DNA of 58,291 bases from Clostridiales bacterium (GTDB lineage Bacteria > Bacillota > Clostridia > SK-Y3), in the NCBI GenBank assembly GCA_030156665.1, contig JASGMB010000017.1:1-58291 (forward strand), in the 5' to 3' direction. The translations under genes and the position numbers were made by a program. The stretch's first letter is position 1, and the number at the start of each line of letters is the position of its first letter. The notes beneath the pieces were generated by a model, which was given only the letters and a program-made list of their open reading frames with translations, was not told the DNA's origin and made no database searches. Shown here piece by piece: positions 38,684 to 47,514 of the stretch.

Positions 38684-38766
38684 AACACAATGCTGTGTTC
38701 GGATAAGGCAAAGTGGGCCAAAGGGATATTTTCTAAAATATTTTTTTGGCCCACTTTTGTTTTTTA
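38684..38766 (+). promoter_or_regulatory. ANTAR-controlled attenuator before eutA
   Basis: First hairpin AACAC-AATGCT-GTGTT (38684-38699) has a six-base loop with A at position 1 and G at position 4, the EutV recognition pattern. Ten bases on, GGC-AAAGTG-G(G)CC (38707-38719) can form a second A1/G4 hexaloop with a bulged G. It overlaps the left arm of a strong terminator: AAAGTGGGCCAAA (38710-38722) against TTTGGCCCACTTT (38745-38757) plus a T tract. Binding of EutV would block the terminator and let eutA onward be transcribed. Confidence 0.8.
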
Positions 38767-38869
38767 GTCATTTAAATAGCTTGTATAAAGAATTTGTGGA
38801 CAAAAATGAAGTTATATTTACATAATTTCCAGTCAAATTTGTTGTTTTTGAAAGAAAGGGGGGTGAGGG

Positions 38870-40303
38870 GTGCCGCAGCATATTCTTAGTGTTGGGATCG
38901 ATATAGGTACTTCTACGACACAATTGGTTTTTAGCAGAATCACAATAGAAAATACGGCCTCTGTAGCGGCAGTACCTAAAATTAAAATCATAGACAAAGA
39001 AGTGATTTATAGAAGCACTATATATTTTACTCCTTTTGTGTCGGATACGGAAATAGACGGAAAAAAGGTTAGGGAAATTATAGAGCAAGAATATCAAAAA
39101 GCGGGTATTGAGCCTAGGGAAGTGGATACCGGGGCAGTTATTATTACAGGAGAAACAGCAAGAAAAAAAAATGCCCGTGAGGTGTTAAAAACACTAAGTG
39201 GATTCGCCGGAGATTTTGTAGTGGCAACAGCCGGGCCGGATCTGGAAGGAATTATTGCCGGTAAAGGGGCGAATGCTTCCAAAATATCCAAGGACAAAGG
39301 TTGCATTGTTGCAAACCTTGATATAGGCGGAGGAACAACCAATATTGCTGTGTTTAAAAACGGGGATGTGATAGATACGGCTTGTCTGGATATTGGTGGA
39401 AGATTAATAAAGTTAGATAGGGAGACCATGGAAATTACCTATGTATCCTCTAAAATAAAACAGTTGGCAGATAGTATAGGTGTTAATATTTCACAAGGCA
39501 CGAAATTAAATCTTGACCAGGCCGGAAAGGTAGCAGCCAGGATGGCAGAGATTTTAGAAGAAGCTATAGGGGTTAAACCGCTATCGCCTCAATTTGAGAT
39601 GATGCTGGCAGACCATGACCTAAGAAGGAATTATAATATTGATTATATTTCTTTTTCCGGCGGAGTTGCTGATTGTATAGACAACACTAATGAAAATAAT
39701 TTATTTCAATATGGCGATATTGGCGTGCTGCTGGGGCAGGCAATCCATCATTCGAAATTAGTACAGGAAAAAAAGATACTAAAAACCGGTGAAACCATAA
39801 GGGCTACTGTAGTAGGTGCAGGGTCTCATACAACAGATATTAGCGGCAGCACTATTACCTTTACCGAAGAGGTATTGCCTCTAAAAAACGTGCCTATACT
39901 GAAACTTACTAAAGAAGATGAACAACTGCCTTTTGATCAACGAAGCAGCATCATTGCTGACAAAGTAAAGTGGTTTAGGCTGGAAAATGACAGACAGTTG
40001 GTAGCGCTTGCTTTTAAGGGGGTGAAAAATGCTAGCTTTGAAACGGTACAGAAATTGTCCAGATGCATTATAGAGGGCATGCAGGAAATATTGGGTCTTG
40101 ATGTTCCATTAGTGGTTATTGTTGAAGAAGATGTGGCCAAAGTTTTGGGTCAAGCACTTAAAACCAATTTGCAATTTAAAAAGGCTGTTGTATGTATCGA
40201 TTCGGTCAAGGTAGAAAACGGAGACTATATCGACATCGGTAAATCTTTAGCAAATGGAAAAGTGGTTCCAGTTGTTGTGAAAACCTTATTATTTAATTGT
40301 TAA
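38870..40303 (+). CDS. eutA: Ethanolamine ammonia-lyase reactivating factor EutA
   Basis: 477 residues, actin/Hsp70-like ATPase fold. [18 protein letters not shown] (phosphate 1), [34 protein letters not shown] and [16 protein letters not shown]. Exchanges damaged B12 for intact adenosyl-B12 on EutBC. GTG at 38870 after AAGGGGGGTGAGG. First gene after the attenuator. Confidence 0.92.
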   Translation: MPQHILSVGIDIGTSTTQLVFSRITIENTASVAAVPKIKIIDKEVIYRSTIYFTPFVSDTEIDGKKVREIIEQEYQKAGIEPREVDTGAVIITGETARKKNAREVLKTLSGFAGDFVVATAGPDLEGIIAGKGANASKISKDKGCIVANLDIGGGTTNIAVFKNGDVIDTACLDIGGRLIKLDRETMEITYVSSKIKQLADSIGVNISQGTKLNLDQAGKVAARMAEILEEAIGVKPLSPQFEMMLADHDLRRNYNIDYISFSGGVADCIDNTNENNLFQYGDIGVLLGQAIHHSKLVQEKKILKTGETIRATVVGAGSHTTDISGSTITFTEEVLPLKNVPILKLTKEDEQLPFDQRSSIIADKVKWFRLENDRQLVALAFKGVKNASFETVQKLSRCIIEGMQEILGLDVPLVVIVEEDVAKVLGQALKTNLQFKKAVVCIDSVKVENGDYIDIGKSLANGKVVPVVVKTLLFNC

Positions 40304-40320
40304 ACAGGGGGAGAGAGAAA

Positions 40321-41685
40321 ATGAGATTAAAAACAAAACTTTTTGGAACTGTATACCAGTTCAAGGATATAAAAGAAGTGCTGGCAAAAGCTAATGAAGA
40401 AAAATCCGGAGACAAATTGGCCGGTATAGCAGCTGAATCGGTGACAGAAATGATTGCTGCGAAAGAGGTGTTAAGTAACCTGACTTTGCAAGACCTAAGA
40501 AATAATCCTGTAGTGCCTTATGAAGAAGATGAAGTAACCAGAATTATTCAAGATGGAGTAAATGAAAAGATATACGATGAAATAAAGAACTGGACAATTT
40601 CTGAATTTAGAGAATGGATATTAAGCCATGAAACGACAGGGGAAGACATCAGAAGAGTCAGCAGAGGACTTACCAGCGAAATGGTAGCTGCTGTAACAAA
40701 GATAATGTCTAACCTGGATCTCATTTACGGAGCAAGCAAAATACGTATAGCTGCCCATTGCAATACCACCATCGGATTATCGGGGACATTGTCTTTTAGG
40801 TTGCAGCCCAATCACCCCACTGATGACCTGGATGGCATTATGATTTCAGTCATGGAAGGTTTAAGCTATGGTGTAGGGGATGCGGTAATAGGACTCAACC
40901 CGGTGAACGATACGGTTGACAGCGTATCCAACGTATTAAAAATGTTCGAAACATTGAAACAAAAATGGCAGATACCTACGCAACACTGTGTTCTAGCCCA
41001 TGTTACAACACAAATGGAAGCAATAAGAAAAGGTGCACCGGCTGATTTGATTTTCCAAAGTATTGCCGGTACGCAAAAAGGTAATGAAGCTTTTGGGGTG
41101 AGCGGTCAGCTTTTGGCAGAAGCACAGGCATTGGTTCTTAAGGAAGGTACATCCACTGGCCCTAATGTAATGTATTTTGAAACCGGTCAGGGTTCCGAAT
41201 TGTCTTCAGAAGCCCATCACGGCGTAGACCAGGTAACATTAGAGGCGCGATGTTACGGATTGGCCAAAAAATTCAGTCCTTTCCTGGTAAATACTGTTGT
41301 GGGATTCATAGGACCGGAATACTTGTACGACAGTAAGCAAGTTATCAGAGCAGGACTTGAAGACCACTTCATGGGCAAATTAACAGGTATTCCAATGGGG
41401 GTAGATGCTTGTTACACAAATCATATGAAAGCGGACCAAAATGATGTTGAAAATTTGGCAGTATTATTAACTGCAGCTGGCTGTAACTACTTTATGGGTA
41501 TTCCGGCCGGGGACGATATCATGCTGAATTATCAATGTACCGGATATCATGAAGCACCTACTTTACGAGAGTTATTGAACTTGAGACCCATTCGAGAATT
41601 TGAACAATGGCTTGAAAAAGTGGGGATTTATGAAAATGGCAAGTTGAGCAAGAAAGCAGGAGATGCTTCAATATTTATTAAATGA
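40321..41685 (+). CDS. eutB: Ethanolamine ammonia-lyase large subunit
   Basis: 454 residues. MRLKTKLFGTVYQFKDIKEV then KIRIAAHCNTTIGLSGTLSF and FRLQPNHPTDDLDGIMIS; CVLAHVTTQMEAIRKG; YFETGQGSELSSEAHHGVDQ; and TGIPMGVDACYTNHMKADQND are all typical. It forms the TIM barrel where ethanolamine is cut to acetaldehyde and ammonia with adenosyl-B12. ATG at 40321 after GGGGGAGAG. Confidence 0.95.
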   Translation: MRLKTKLFGTVYQFKDIKEVLAKANEEKSGDKLAGIAAESVTEMIAAKEVLSNLTLQDLRNNPVVPYEEDEVTRIIQDGVNEKIYDEIKNWTISEFREWILSHETTGEDIRRVSRGLTSEMVAAVTKIMSNLDLIYGASKIRIAAHCNTTIGLSGTLSFRLQPNHPTDDLDGIMISVMEGLSYGVGDAVIGLNPVNDTVDSVSNVLKMFETLKQKWQIPTQHCVLAHVTTQMEAIRKGAPADLIFQSIAGTQKGNEAFGVSGQLLAEAQALVLKEGTSTGPNVMYFETGQGSELSSEAHHGVDQVTLEARCYGLAKKFSPFLVNTVVGFIGPEYLYDSKQVIRAGLEDHFMGKLTGIPMGVDACYTNHMKADQNDVENLAVLLTAAGCNYFMGIPAGDDIMLNYQCTGYHEAPTLRELLNLRPIREFEQWLEKVGIYENGKLSKKAGDASIFIK

Positions 41686-41716
41686 AAATATGAGTACAAA
41701 TTAAGGAGGGAAGAAC

Positions 41717-42610
41717 GTGATCTCAGAAAAAGATATTAAAAGTATTATAGAGCAGGTACTTAATGAAATGAGCAGTCAGGGGAATCAACCTGCTGTTAAA
41801 GCAAAGGATGCGGTAGAGGAGGCAAAAGATCAACTATTTGAAAATGAAACCATACCCGATCTCACAGCAGTGGACATGAAGAAGCAATTATTTGTCCCAA
41901 ATCCTGAGAATCGAGATGCCTATTTAAAATTAAAAGAAGCAACACTGGCTAGGGTGGGCATATGGAGAGCGGGACCTCGGTATAAGACCGAGACGTTACT
42001 AAGGTTTAGAGCTGACCATGCAGTGGCGCAAGACGCCGTATTTACCTATGTTTCAGAAGACTTTCTGGAAGAAATGAATTGGTTTATGGTAAGTACAATG
42101 TGTAAAGATAAAGACGAATACCTAACAAGACCTGACCTTGGAAGAAAATTTGATGAAGAAAATGCCCAGATTGTTAAAGAAAAATGTGTGAAAAATCCGC
42201 AGGTTCAGATCTATATTTCCGATGGATTGAGTTCCACTGCTATTGAGGCAAATGCAAAAGATACGCTGGCTGCTATTGTGCAGGGCTTAAAAGGTTACGG
42301 TATTCATAATATCGGCACACCATTTTTTGTGAAGCATGGCAGAGTGGGCGCAATGGGCGCAATTTCCGAACTGTTGAATGCAGAAGTGACGGCAGTATTA
42401 ATCGGGGAAAGACCGGGGCTTGCTACCGGGGAAAGCATGAGCTGCTATATGGCTTACAAAGCAAAGGTAGGAATGTCAGAATCTGGAAGAACAGTGATTT
42501 CCAATATTCATCAGGGTGGCACACCGGCGGTTGAAGCGGGTGCGCACATAGCAGATGTCATTAAGAAGATGCTAGAGCAAAAAGTGAGTGGAATAAACTT
42601 GAAACTATAA
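41717..42610 (+). CDS. eutC: Ethanolamine ammonia-lyase small subunit
   Basis: 297 residues. The N-terminal helix ISEKDIKSIIEQVLNEM looks like an encapsulation peptide, followed by a flexible linker. The core has RVGIWRAGPRYKTETLLRFR, ISDGLSSTAIEANA, VKHGRVGAMGAIS, LIGERPGLATGESMSCYM and VISNIHQGGTPAVEAG. It completes the B12 site with EutB. GTG start, GGAGGG ribosome site. Confidence 0.94.
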   Translation: MISEKDIKSIIEQVLNEMSSQGNQPAVKAKDAVEEAKDQLFENETIPDLTAVDMKKQLFVPNPENRDAYLKLKEATLARVGIWRAGPRYKTETLLRFRADHAVAQDAVFTYVSEDFLEEMNWFMVSTMCKDKDEYLTRPDLGRKFDEENAQIVKEKCVKNPQVQIYISDGLSSTAIEANAKDTLAAIVQGLKGYGIHNIGTPFFVKHGRVGAMGAISELLNAEVTAVLIGERPGLATGESMSCYMAYKAKVGMSESGRTVISNIHQGGTPAVEAGAHIADVIKKMLEQKVSGINLKL

Positions 42611-42629
42611 TTGATGGAGGGATAAAAGT

Positions 42630-43283
42630 ATGAAAAATGATCCATTACGCTCTACTGTATTAAGTGTAAAATTGATACCGAATGTTAACCCGGATATGGC
42701 CAAAGCGTTAAACCTTGAGCCTGGACATAGAAGTATAGGGATGATTACTACCGATTGCGATGATGTGGGTTATACAGCGCTTGATGAGGCTACTAAAAAG
42801 GCAGATGTAAAGGTAGCGTATGCAAAATCCTTCTACGGAGGGGCTGCGAATGCCAATACAAAGCTGGCAGGAGAATTTATAGGCATACTATCGGGACATA
42901 ATCCTGCAGAAGTTAGAAGCGGTCTGAATGCTGCAGTGGATTTTATAGAAAATGAAGCTTGTTTCTATAGTGCAAATGACGATGATACCATCGCATACTA
43001 TGCACACTGTGTGTCCAGAACAGGCTCATATTTATCCCAGACAGCAGGAATTAGAGAAGGAGAAGCTTTAGCATATCTTATTGCGCCTCCGATAGAAGCG
43101 ATGTATGCCCTTGATGCCGCTTTGAAAGCTGCAGATGTAAGCATGGCTGCCTTTTATGGACCACCTTCCGAAACAAACTTTGGAGGAGGATTGCTGACAG
43201 GAAGTCAATCGGCATGTAAAGCAGCTTGTGATGCCTTTGCTGAAGCGGTTAAATTTGTTGCAGACAATCCTACCAAGTACTAA
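42630..43283 (+). CDS. eutL: BMC shell protein EutL (trimer)
   Basis: 217 residues with two fused permuted BMC domains: SVKLIPNVNPDMAKALNLEP and GMITTDCDDVGYTALDEATK, then FYGGAANANTKLAGEF, and FYGPPSETNFGGGLLTG. The trimer has a gated central pore in known structures, used by larger molecules. Ribosome site GGAGGG. Confidence 0.93.
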   Translation: MKNDPLRSTVLSVKLIPNVNPDMAKALNLEPGHRSIGMITTDCDDVGYTALDEATKKADVKVAYAKSFYGGAANANTKLAGEFIGILSGHNPAEVRSGLNAAVDFIENEACFYSANDDDTIAYYAHCVSRTGSYLSQTAGIREGEALAYLIAPPIEAMYALDAALKAADVSMAAFYGPPSETNFGGGLLTGSQSACKAACDAFAEAVKFVADNPTKY

Positions 43284-43298
43284 AAGACGGTGAGAAGA

Positions 43299-43916
43299 AT
43301 GGGTGAACAAGCACTTGGATTCATTGAAACCTATGGTTATGTTGGGGCGGTTGAAGCTGCGGACGCATGTCTAAAAGCAGCCAATGTACAAATGATTGGC
43401 TGTGAGTTGGTAAAAGGAGGTCTGGTGACAGTAATGATTGTTGGCGATGTTAGTGCAGTAAAAGCTTCTGTTGATGCTGCAGCTGCAGCTGCCGGTAAGG
43501 TAGGAAAAGTGGTATCCATCAATGTGATTGCCAGAAGAGGAGAGGGATTAGAAAAAATAATATGTGCCCATAAAAATGAAGTGAATGCCGGAGATGCTGT
43601 TGATACCACCCAGGAAGAACAGCTGAAAAATAAAGAGGATTTTAGCGAGAGTAAAGACCAAAATAGTGATACATTATCTAAAGCCGGTCAGGAAATAAAA
43701 GAACACACTGTTACTTATAAGGAAAAAACAATAGATGTTACCGACAAAGCGGTATTGGAGAATATGAAGGTGGTTGACCTTAGAAGAATAGCGAGAAAAA
43801 TGGATGGGATTGCAATAGAAAAAAGTAAAATAAAATTTGCAAAAAAAGCAGAGCTAATAGAGGCAATAACAAACTATTATAACACGTGGGGTGGAATAAA
43901 AGATGATAGAGGATAA
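43299..43916 (+). CDS. BMC shell protein with C-terminal Rho_N/SAP-like domain (EutK-like)
   Basis: 206 residues. Residues 1-90 are one BMC domain (ALGFIETYGYVGAVEAADAC, VKGGLVTVMIVGDVSAVKAS). A Lys/Glu/Asp-rich linker of about 60 residues follows. The C-terminus VDLRRIARKMDGIAIEKSKI plus KFAKKAELIEAITNYY resembles the Rho N-terminal or SAP helical fold, which can bind nucleic acid. E. coli EutK has a BMC domain with a different nucleic-acid-like tail, so this may be its clostridial counterpart. Overlaps eutE by 14 bases. Confidence 0.82.
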   Translation: MGEQALGFIETYGYVGAVEAADACLKAANVQMIGCELVKGGLVTVMIVGDVSAVKASVDAAAAAAGKVGKVVSINVIARRGEGLEKIICAHKNEVNAGDAVDTTQEEQLKNKEDFSESKDQNSDTLSKAGQEIKEHTVTYKEKTIDVTDKAVLENMKVVDLRRIARKMDGIAIEKSKIKFAKKAELIEAITNYYNTWGGIKDDRG

Positions 43917-45345
43917 AGATCTTCAGTCCATTCAGCAAGCCAGGCGCTTGATAAAGAAAGCAAAGGCTGCACAAAAGGAATTTGAGAAGTTTAGCAGCGA
44001 AAAAATAGATGCAATAGTGGAAAAAGTTGCAAAGGCAGCAATGAAAGAAGCTGAAGTTTTAGCAAAGATGGCTGTAGAAGAAACCGGGTTTGGTAAATGG
44101 AAAGATAAATTTATAAAAAATAAAATCGCCAGTGAGAAGCTATATGAATACATCAAAGATATGAAAACACTTGGTATTATTCATGAAGATAAAGAAAAAA
44201 AGATAGTGGAGATCGGTACACCGGTTGGCGTCATTACAGCACTTATACCTTCAACAAATCCCACTTCCACAGTAATTTATAAAACTCTCATTGCATTGAA
44301 ATCAGGAAATGCTGTTATTTTCAGTCCGCATCCCAGTGCGATGAAGTGTACATCAAAAACAGTGGAAGTTTTACGTAGGGCGGCAGTTGAAGCGGGAGCT
44401 CCGGAAGGATTAATAGGCTGTTTGACCGAGCTTGCAATGGAAGGAACCAATGAACTTATGATGCATGACGATGTTTCATTGATATTGGCAACCGGTGGCA
44501 CAGCGATGGTAAAAGCGGCTTACAGTTCCGGCACACCTGCATTAGGGGTAGGACCGGGAAATGTACCGGTTTTTATTGAAAGAAGTGCCGACATTCCGGC
44601 TGCCGTTTGTAAGATATTAGCCAGTAAAACATTTGATAATGGTACGGTTTGTGCATCAGAGCAAGCGATTGTTACCGAAAGGTGTATCGCAGAGGAAGTT
44701 AAGAAAGCGTTCATAAAGCAGGGTGGATATTTTCTCACCGGAGAAAAACTTGAAAAAGTTGTCGGTATTATGGAAAGGCCTAACGGAGGAATGAATCCCA
44801 AAGTTGTAGGTAAATCGGCACAGGCAATTGCTGAAATGGCCGGTATTGATATTCCGGCAGGTACCAAAGTGCTAATATGTGAAGAAAAAGGTGTAGGTAA
44901 AAACTATCCGTTCTCTAAAGAAAAATTAACTGCACTGCTGGCATTCTATACGGTAGAAGATTGGCAGGAAGCTTGTGAGCTTTGCTTTGAATTATTGGAA
45001 AATGGAGGAATAGGACATACTTTGTCCATTCATTCTAACAATGAAAAAATTATTAAGGAATTTGCCTTAAGAAAGCCAGTTTCCAGATTTTTGGTAAATA
45101 CGCCTTCAACGCAAGGAGCAATCGGTTTAAGTACAAACCTTGCACCTGCTTTTACGCTTGGATGCGGAACTGTTGGCGGCAATGCCACCTCTGATAACGT
45201 CGGGCCAATGCACCTGATTAATATCAGAAGGATGGCTTATGGCGTTGATGATTTAGGTATTCAACCTGAAGAAGCAAAAATGATAGACCGCATTGATATT
45301 GAACAAATTACTAAGCTGGTATTGGAACAATTAAAAAATTATTAA
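43903..45345 (+). CDS. eutE: Acetaldehyde dehydrogenase (CoA-acylating) EutE
   Basis: 480 residues. N-terminal targeting helix LQSIQQARRLIKKAKAAQKE, then the aldehyde dehydrogenase fold: GTPVGVITALIPSTNPTSTV, LATGGTAMVKAAYSSGTPAL, and the catalytic Cys in SKTFDNGTVCASEQAIV. Makes acetyl-CoA and NADH from acetaldehyde in the compartment. Followed by 383 bases of nested repeats. Confidence 0.94.
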   Translation: MIEDKDLQSIQQARRLIKKAKAAQKEFEKFSSEKIDAIVEKVAKAAMKEAEVLAKMAVEETGFGKWKDKFIKNKIASEKLYEYIKDMKTLGIIHEDKEKKIVEIGTPVGVITALIPSTNPTSTVIYKTLIALKSGNAVIFSPHPSAMKCTSKTVEVLRRAAVEAGAPEGLIGCLTELAMEGTNELMMHDDVSLILATGGTAMVKAAYSSGTPALGVGPGNVPVFIERSADIPAAVCKILASKTFDNGTVCASEQAIVTERCIAEEVKKAFIKQGGYFLTGEKLEKVVGIMERPNGGMNPKVVGKSAQAIAEMAGIDIPAGTKVLICEEKGVGKNYPFSKEKLTALLAFYTVEDWQEACELCFELLENGGIGHTLSIHSNNEKIIKEFALRKPVSRFLVNTPSTQGAIGLSTNLAPAFTLGCGTVGGNATSDNVGPMHLINIRRMAYGVDDLGIQPEEAKMIDRIDIEQITKLVLEQLKNY

Positions 45346-45404
45346 TGAAATTCCAAATTTGCTTTGAATATTCAAATATAGAATGTTCACGGTTCACAGT
45401 AATT

Positions 45405-45623
45405 AAAAAAGTCTTTTTATAAAATATTCTCAAGGTTGACTTTTTTGAAACACATGACGGAAATTATAAATAAATTCATTCACAGAATACAAAGGTTTAT
45501 AATTAACCAACTTTAAAACTAAATATTATGATTTGAAGTTGGTTCATTTCATCGATAACTACATTAATTTATTTTAAATTTAGATATTGGTTATCGATAT
45601 AATTTCCTATGTGTTATTAAAAA
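45405..45623 (-). repeat. Repeat B, copy 2 (inverted, interrupted by A)
   Basis: AAAAAAGTCTTTTTATAAAA...AAGGTTGACTTTTTTGAAACACATGAC... matches the reverse of copies at 20202 and 57507 up to GGTTTATAAT, then resumes after repeat A as TATAATTTCCTATGTGTTAT. Confidence 0.85.
45503..45598 (+). repeat. Repeat A, copy 4, inserted in repeat B
   Basis: Complete element, both hairpins. TATAAT occurs once in intact B and twice here, at 45498-45503 and 45598-45603, on both sides of A. That is direct evidence of insertion with a 6-base target duplication. Confidence 0.88.
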
Positions 45624-45728
45624 GATAAAAATTGTGGGCTGTGAACTGTGAACCATAAACTGTTAACAAATTTTTTCATTGGCAATTTGGTTTTTCATTA
45701 AACTAAAAAATTTAAGGAGGAATTGTAA

Positions 45729-46013
45729 ATGGCAAATATGAATGCATTGGGAATGATTGAAACCAAAGGTTTGGTAGGTGCTATTGAAGCTGCAGACGCA
45801 ATGGTAAAAGCTGCAAATGTTACTTTAGTAGGGAAGGTACATGTAGGAGGAGGTTTAGTGACAGTGATGGTGCGAGGAGACGTTGGTGCAGTAAAAGCTG
45901 CTACAGATGCAGGGGCCGCAGCAGCAGAAAGGGTAGGAGAATTGATATCTGTTCATGTAATTCCTAGACCACACAGTGAGGTGGAAGTAATACTTCCGAA
46001 AGTAGAGGCATAA
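45729..46013 (+). CDS. eutM: Major BMC shell hexamer EutM (copy 1)
   Basis: 94 residues, one BMC domain: [20 protein letters not shown], then [20 protein letters not shown], and [15 protein letters not shown]. Forms flat hexamer sheets with a central pore near the GGG. Very similar to the second copy at 51625. AAGGAGG ribosome site. A GC-rich hairpin follows the stop. Confidence 0.94.
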   Translation: MANMNALGMIETKGLVGAIEAADAMVKAANVTLVGKVHVGGGLVTVMVRGDVGAVKAATDAGAAAAERVGELISVHVIPRPHSEVEVILPKVEA

Positions 46014-46019
46014 TAGTAA

Positions 46020-46044
46020 ACCCGGACCTTTTATGGGTCCGGGT
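46020..46044 (+). terminator. GC-rich hairpin after eutM, no T tract
   Basis: ACCCGGACC-TTTTATG-GGTCCGGGT, 9 perfect pairs, unusually GC-rich for this DNA, followed by GAACTTG, not T. Better read as an mRNA-stabilising or partial stop that lets eutM exceed the genes after it. Confidence 0.6.
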
Positions 46045-46073
46045 GAACTTGATGAACCAAAGGGAGTGAGCCC

Positions 46074-46856
46074 ATGAAAGTATTAACAGAGACAGTTCTT
46101 CGTGCAGAATTCAAACATAAAGCACCGGCTCAATATTTTGTAAATCCGGATGTACTCATTACTCCTTCCGCAAGACAGTATTTGAGAGACAAGAATGTTA
46201 AGCTGGTCATTCAATCCAAAGAGCAGTCGGAACAAGACAAGAAAAAGTGTGCACATAAACATGAAATGGAATACGAGGAGTTGAAGACTCCCGAGCATAA
46301 AATCATTCCCAAATATATATCCTACTACTCCGGTGGCATATATGAAAAAAAACCGGAGCATATGACACAAATTCATGGGAACAAGCTGGTTTATAAAGAC
46401 CATCCCAGAATTATTCTGCGGGGAAAATTGGATAGTTTTCAATCTGAAATATTGACATTTCAAATATTAGCTGACGCTAAAGGTGAAAAAAGGTTAGTGG
46501 AAGAATTGGAAGATGTTTTAATTTATATAAGGGAAATACTTAGAGCAGAAGTACTAAATGAAGATTTAAACAAAAGGGAAGTAATCGGACTAAATGAAGA
46601 GCAGTTAAGGGAAATGTCACACCATCCTAAAAAATATTTCGGAATTGGGCATATACTGCCTAACTACGAAATGGGAGAAATAATGATTGGATTAAATTCA
46701 CTCAGAAGCAGTGTAAGAGAAGTTGAAATAGCTGCCGTTACTGCTTTCAAAAAAGAATGCGAAGTAGAAAGATTAGGTATTATAAGAGCCCTGAACAGAC
46801 TCAGCAGTTGTATTTATATTATAATGTGCAAATATAAAGCGGGCTTATACAAGTAA
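46074..46856 (+). CDS. eutT: Cobalamin adenosyltransferase EutT
   Basis: 260 residues. N-terminal 45 residues form a EutQ-N-like module (YFVNPDVLITPSARQYLRDK). The adenosyltransferase core has YYSGGIYEKKPEHMTQIHGN, HPRIILRGKLDSFQSEIL, MSHHPKKYFGIGHILPNYEM and LNSLRSSVREVEIAAVTAF. Supplies adenosyl-B12 to EutBC. The CC-x2-C metal motif of Salmonella EutT is not seen; only KKCAHKHE lies in that area. Confidence 0.88.
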   Translation: MKVLTETVLRAEFKHKAPAQYFVNPDVLITPSARQYLRDKNVKLVIQSKEQSEQDKKKCAHKHEMEYEELKTPEHKIIPKYISYYSGGIYEKKPEHMTQIHGNKLVYKDHPRIILRGKLDSFQSEILTFQILADAKGEKRLVEELEDVLIYIREILRAEVLNEDLNKREVIGLNEEQLREMSHHPKKYFGIGHILPNYEMGEIMIGLNSLRSSVREVEIAAVTAFKKECEVERLGIIRALNRLSSCIYIIMCKYKAGLYK

Positions 46857-46869
46857 AAGGGGTGGTAAA

Positions 46870-47496
46870 TTGAACCAAACATTGGTCAATGAAATTGTAA
46901 GAAAAGTAGTGGAAGTTATAAAGGAGCGGCAAGCAATTCCTGTTGAAGTGTCGGCAAGACATGTTCACCTGAGTCAACAGCACATAGAAATATTGTTTGG
47001 TAATGATTATAAAATGACGAAGAAAAAAGATTTATCTCAGCTGGGGCAATTTCAATGTAATGAGCGGGTTACATTGATAGGTCCTAAAGGGGTTATTCAA
47101 GGCGTTGCGATCTTAGGTCCTGCAAGACATAAAACCCAAGTTGAAATTTCCAAAACAGATGCCAGGGTATTAGGGGTTGACCCTCCTGTCAGGGAATCTG
47201 GACAGTTGGATGGAAGTGCATCACTGTATATTGCTACAGAGAAAGCGGTTATAGAAGCGAGGGGATCGGTTATCGTAGCGAAAAGACATATCCATATGAC
47301 ACCGGAAGATGCTAAAAATTTTAATGTACACGATAAGCAAATTGTGAGTGTCCGAGTAAAAGGAGACAGAACTGTTGTTTTTGAAGATGTCGTAGTAAGA
47401 GTGAGCAGCCACTTTAAACTTAACATGCATATAGATTTTGATGAAGCAAATGCAGCAGGTTGTAGGACCGGCGCTGTTGGAGAAATTATCGGTTAG
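46870..47496 (+). CDS. pduL: Phosphate acyltransferase PduL (EutD role)
   Basis: 208 residues. N-terminal amphipathic helix NQTLVNEIVRKVVEVIKER is a typical encapsulation peptide. Two similar halves follow: PVEVSARHVHLSQQHIEILF with the zinc-binding HVH, GPARHKTQVEISKTDARVLG, and VIVAKRHIHMTPEDA with the second HIH. Converts acetyl-CoA to acetyl-phosphate and recycles CoA inside the shell. TTG start after GGGGTGG. Confidence 0.92.
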   Translation: MNQTLVNEIVRKVVEVIKERQAIPVEVSARHVHLSQQHIEILFGNDYKMTKKKDLSQLGQFQCNERVTLIGPKGVIQGVAILGPARHKTQVEISKTDARVLGVDPPVRESGQLDGSASLYIATEKAVIEARGSVIVAKRHIHMTPEDAKNFNVHDKQIVSVRVKGDRTVVFEDVVVRVSSHFKLNMHIDFDEANAAGCRTGAVGEIIG

Positions 47497-47514
47497 GAAG
47501 GAAGCGTTTTTAAT

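Larger units (their letters stand above)
45384..45665. repeat. Repeat H, copy 3 (outermost of nested set)
   Basis: Left arm GTTCACGGTTCACAGT (45384-45400) faces right arm CTGTGAACTGTGAACCATA (45639-45658). Everything between is repeat B with A inside. Confidence 0.75.
45346..45728. other. Intergenic region filled by nested repeats
   Basis: 383 bases between eutE and eutM. Repeat H arms enclose reverse repeat B, which is itself split by repeat A (entries below). Only the last 60 bases, with AAGGAGG before eutM, are not repeat. It splits the eut operon and may reduce or restart transcription. Confidence 0.75.

Noticed and set aside
38677-38869. Cobalamin riboswitch before eutA
   Set aside because: No B12-box-like sequence is present; the structure fits the EutV two-hairpin attenuator instead. 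None was found before nrdJ either.
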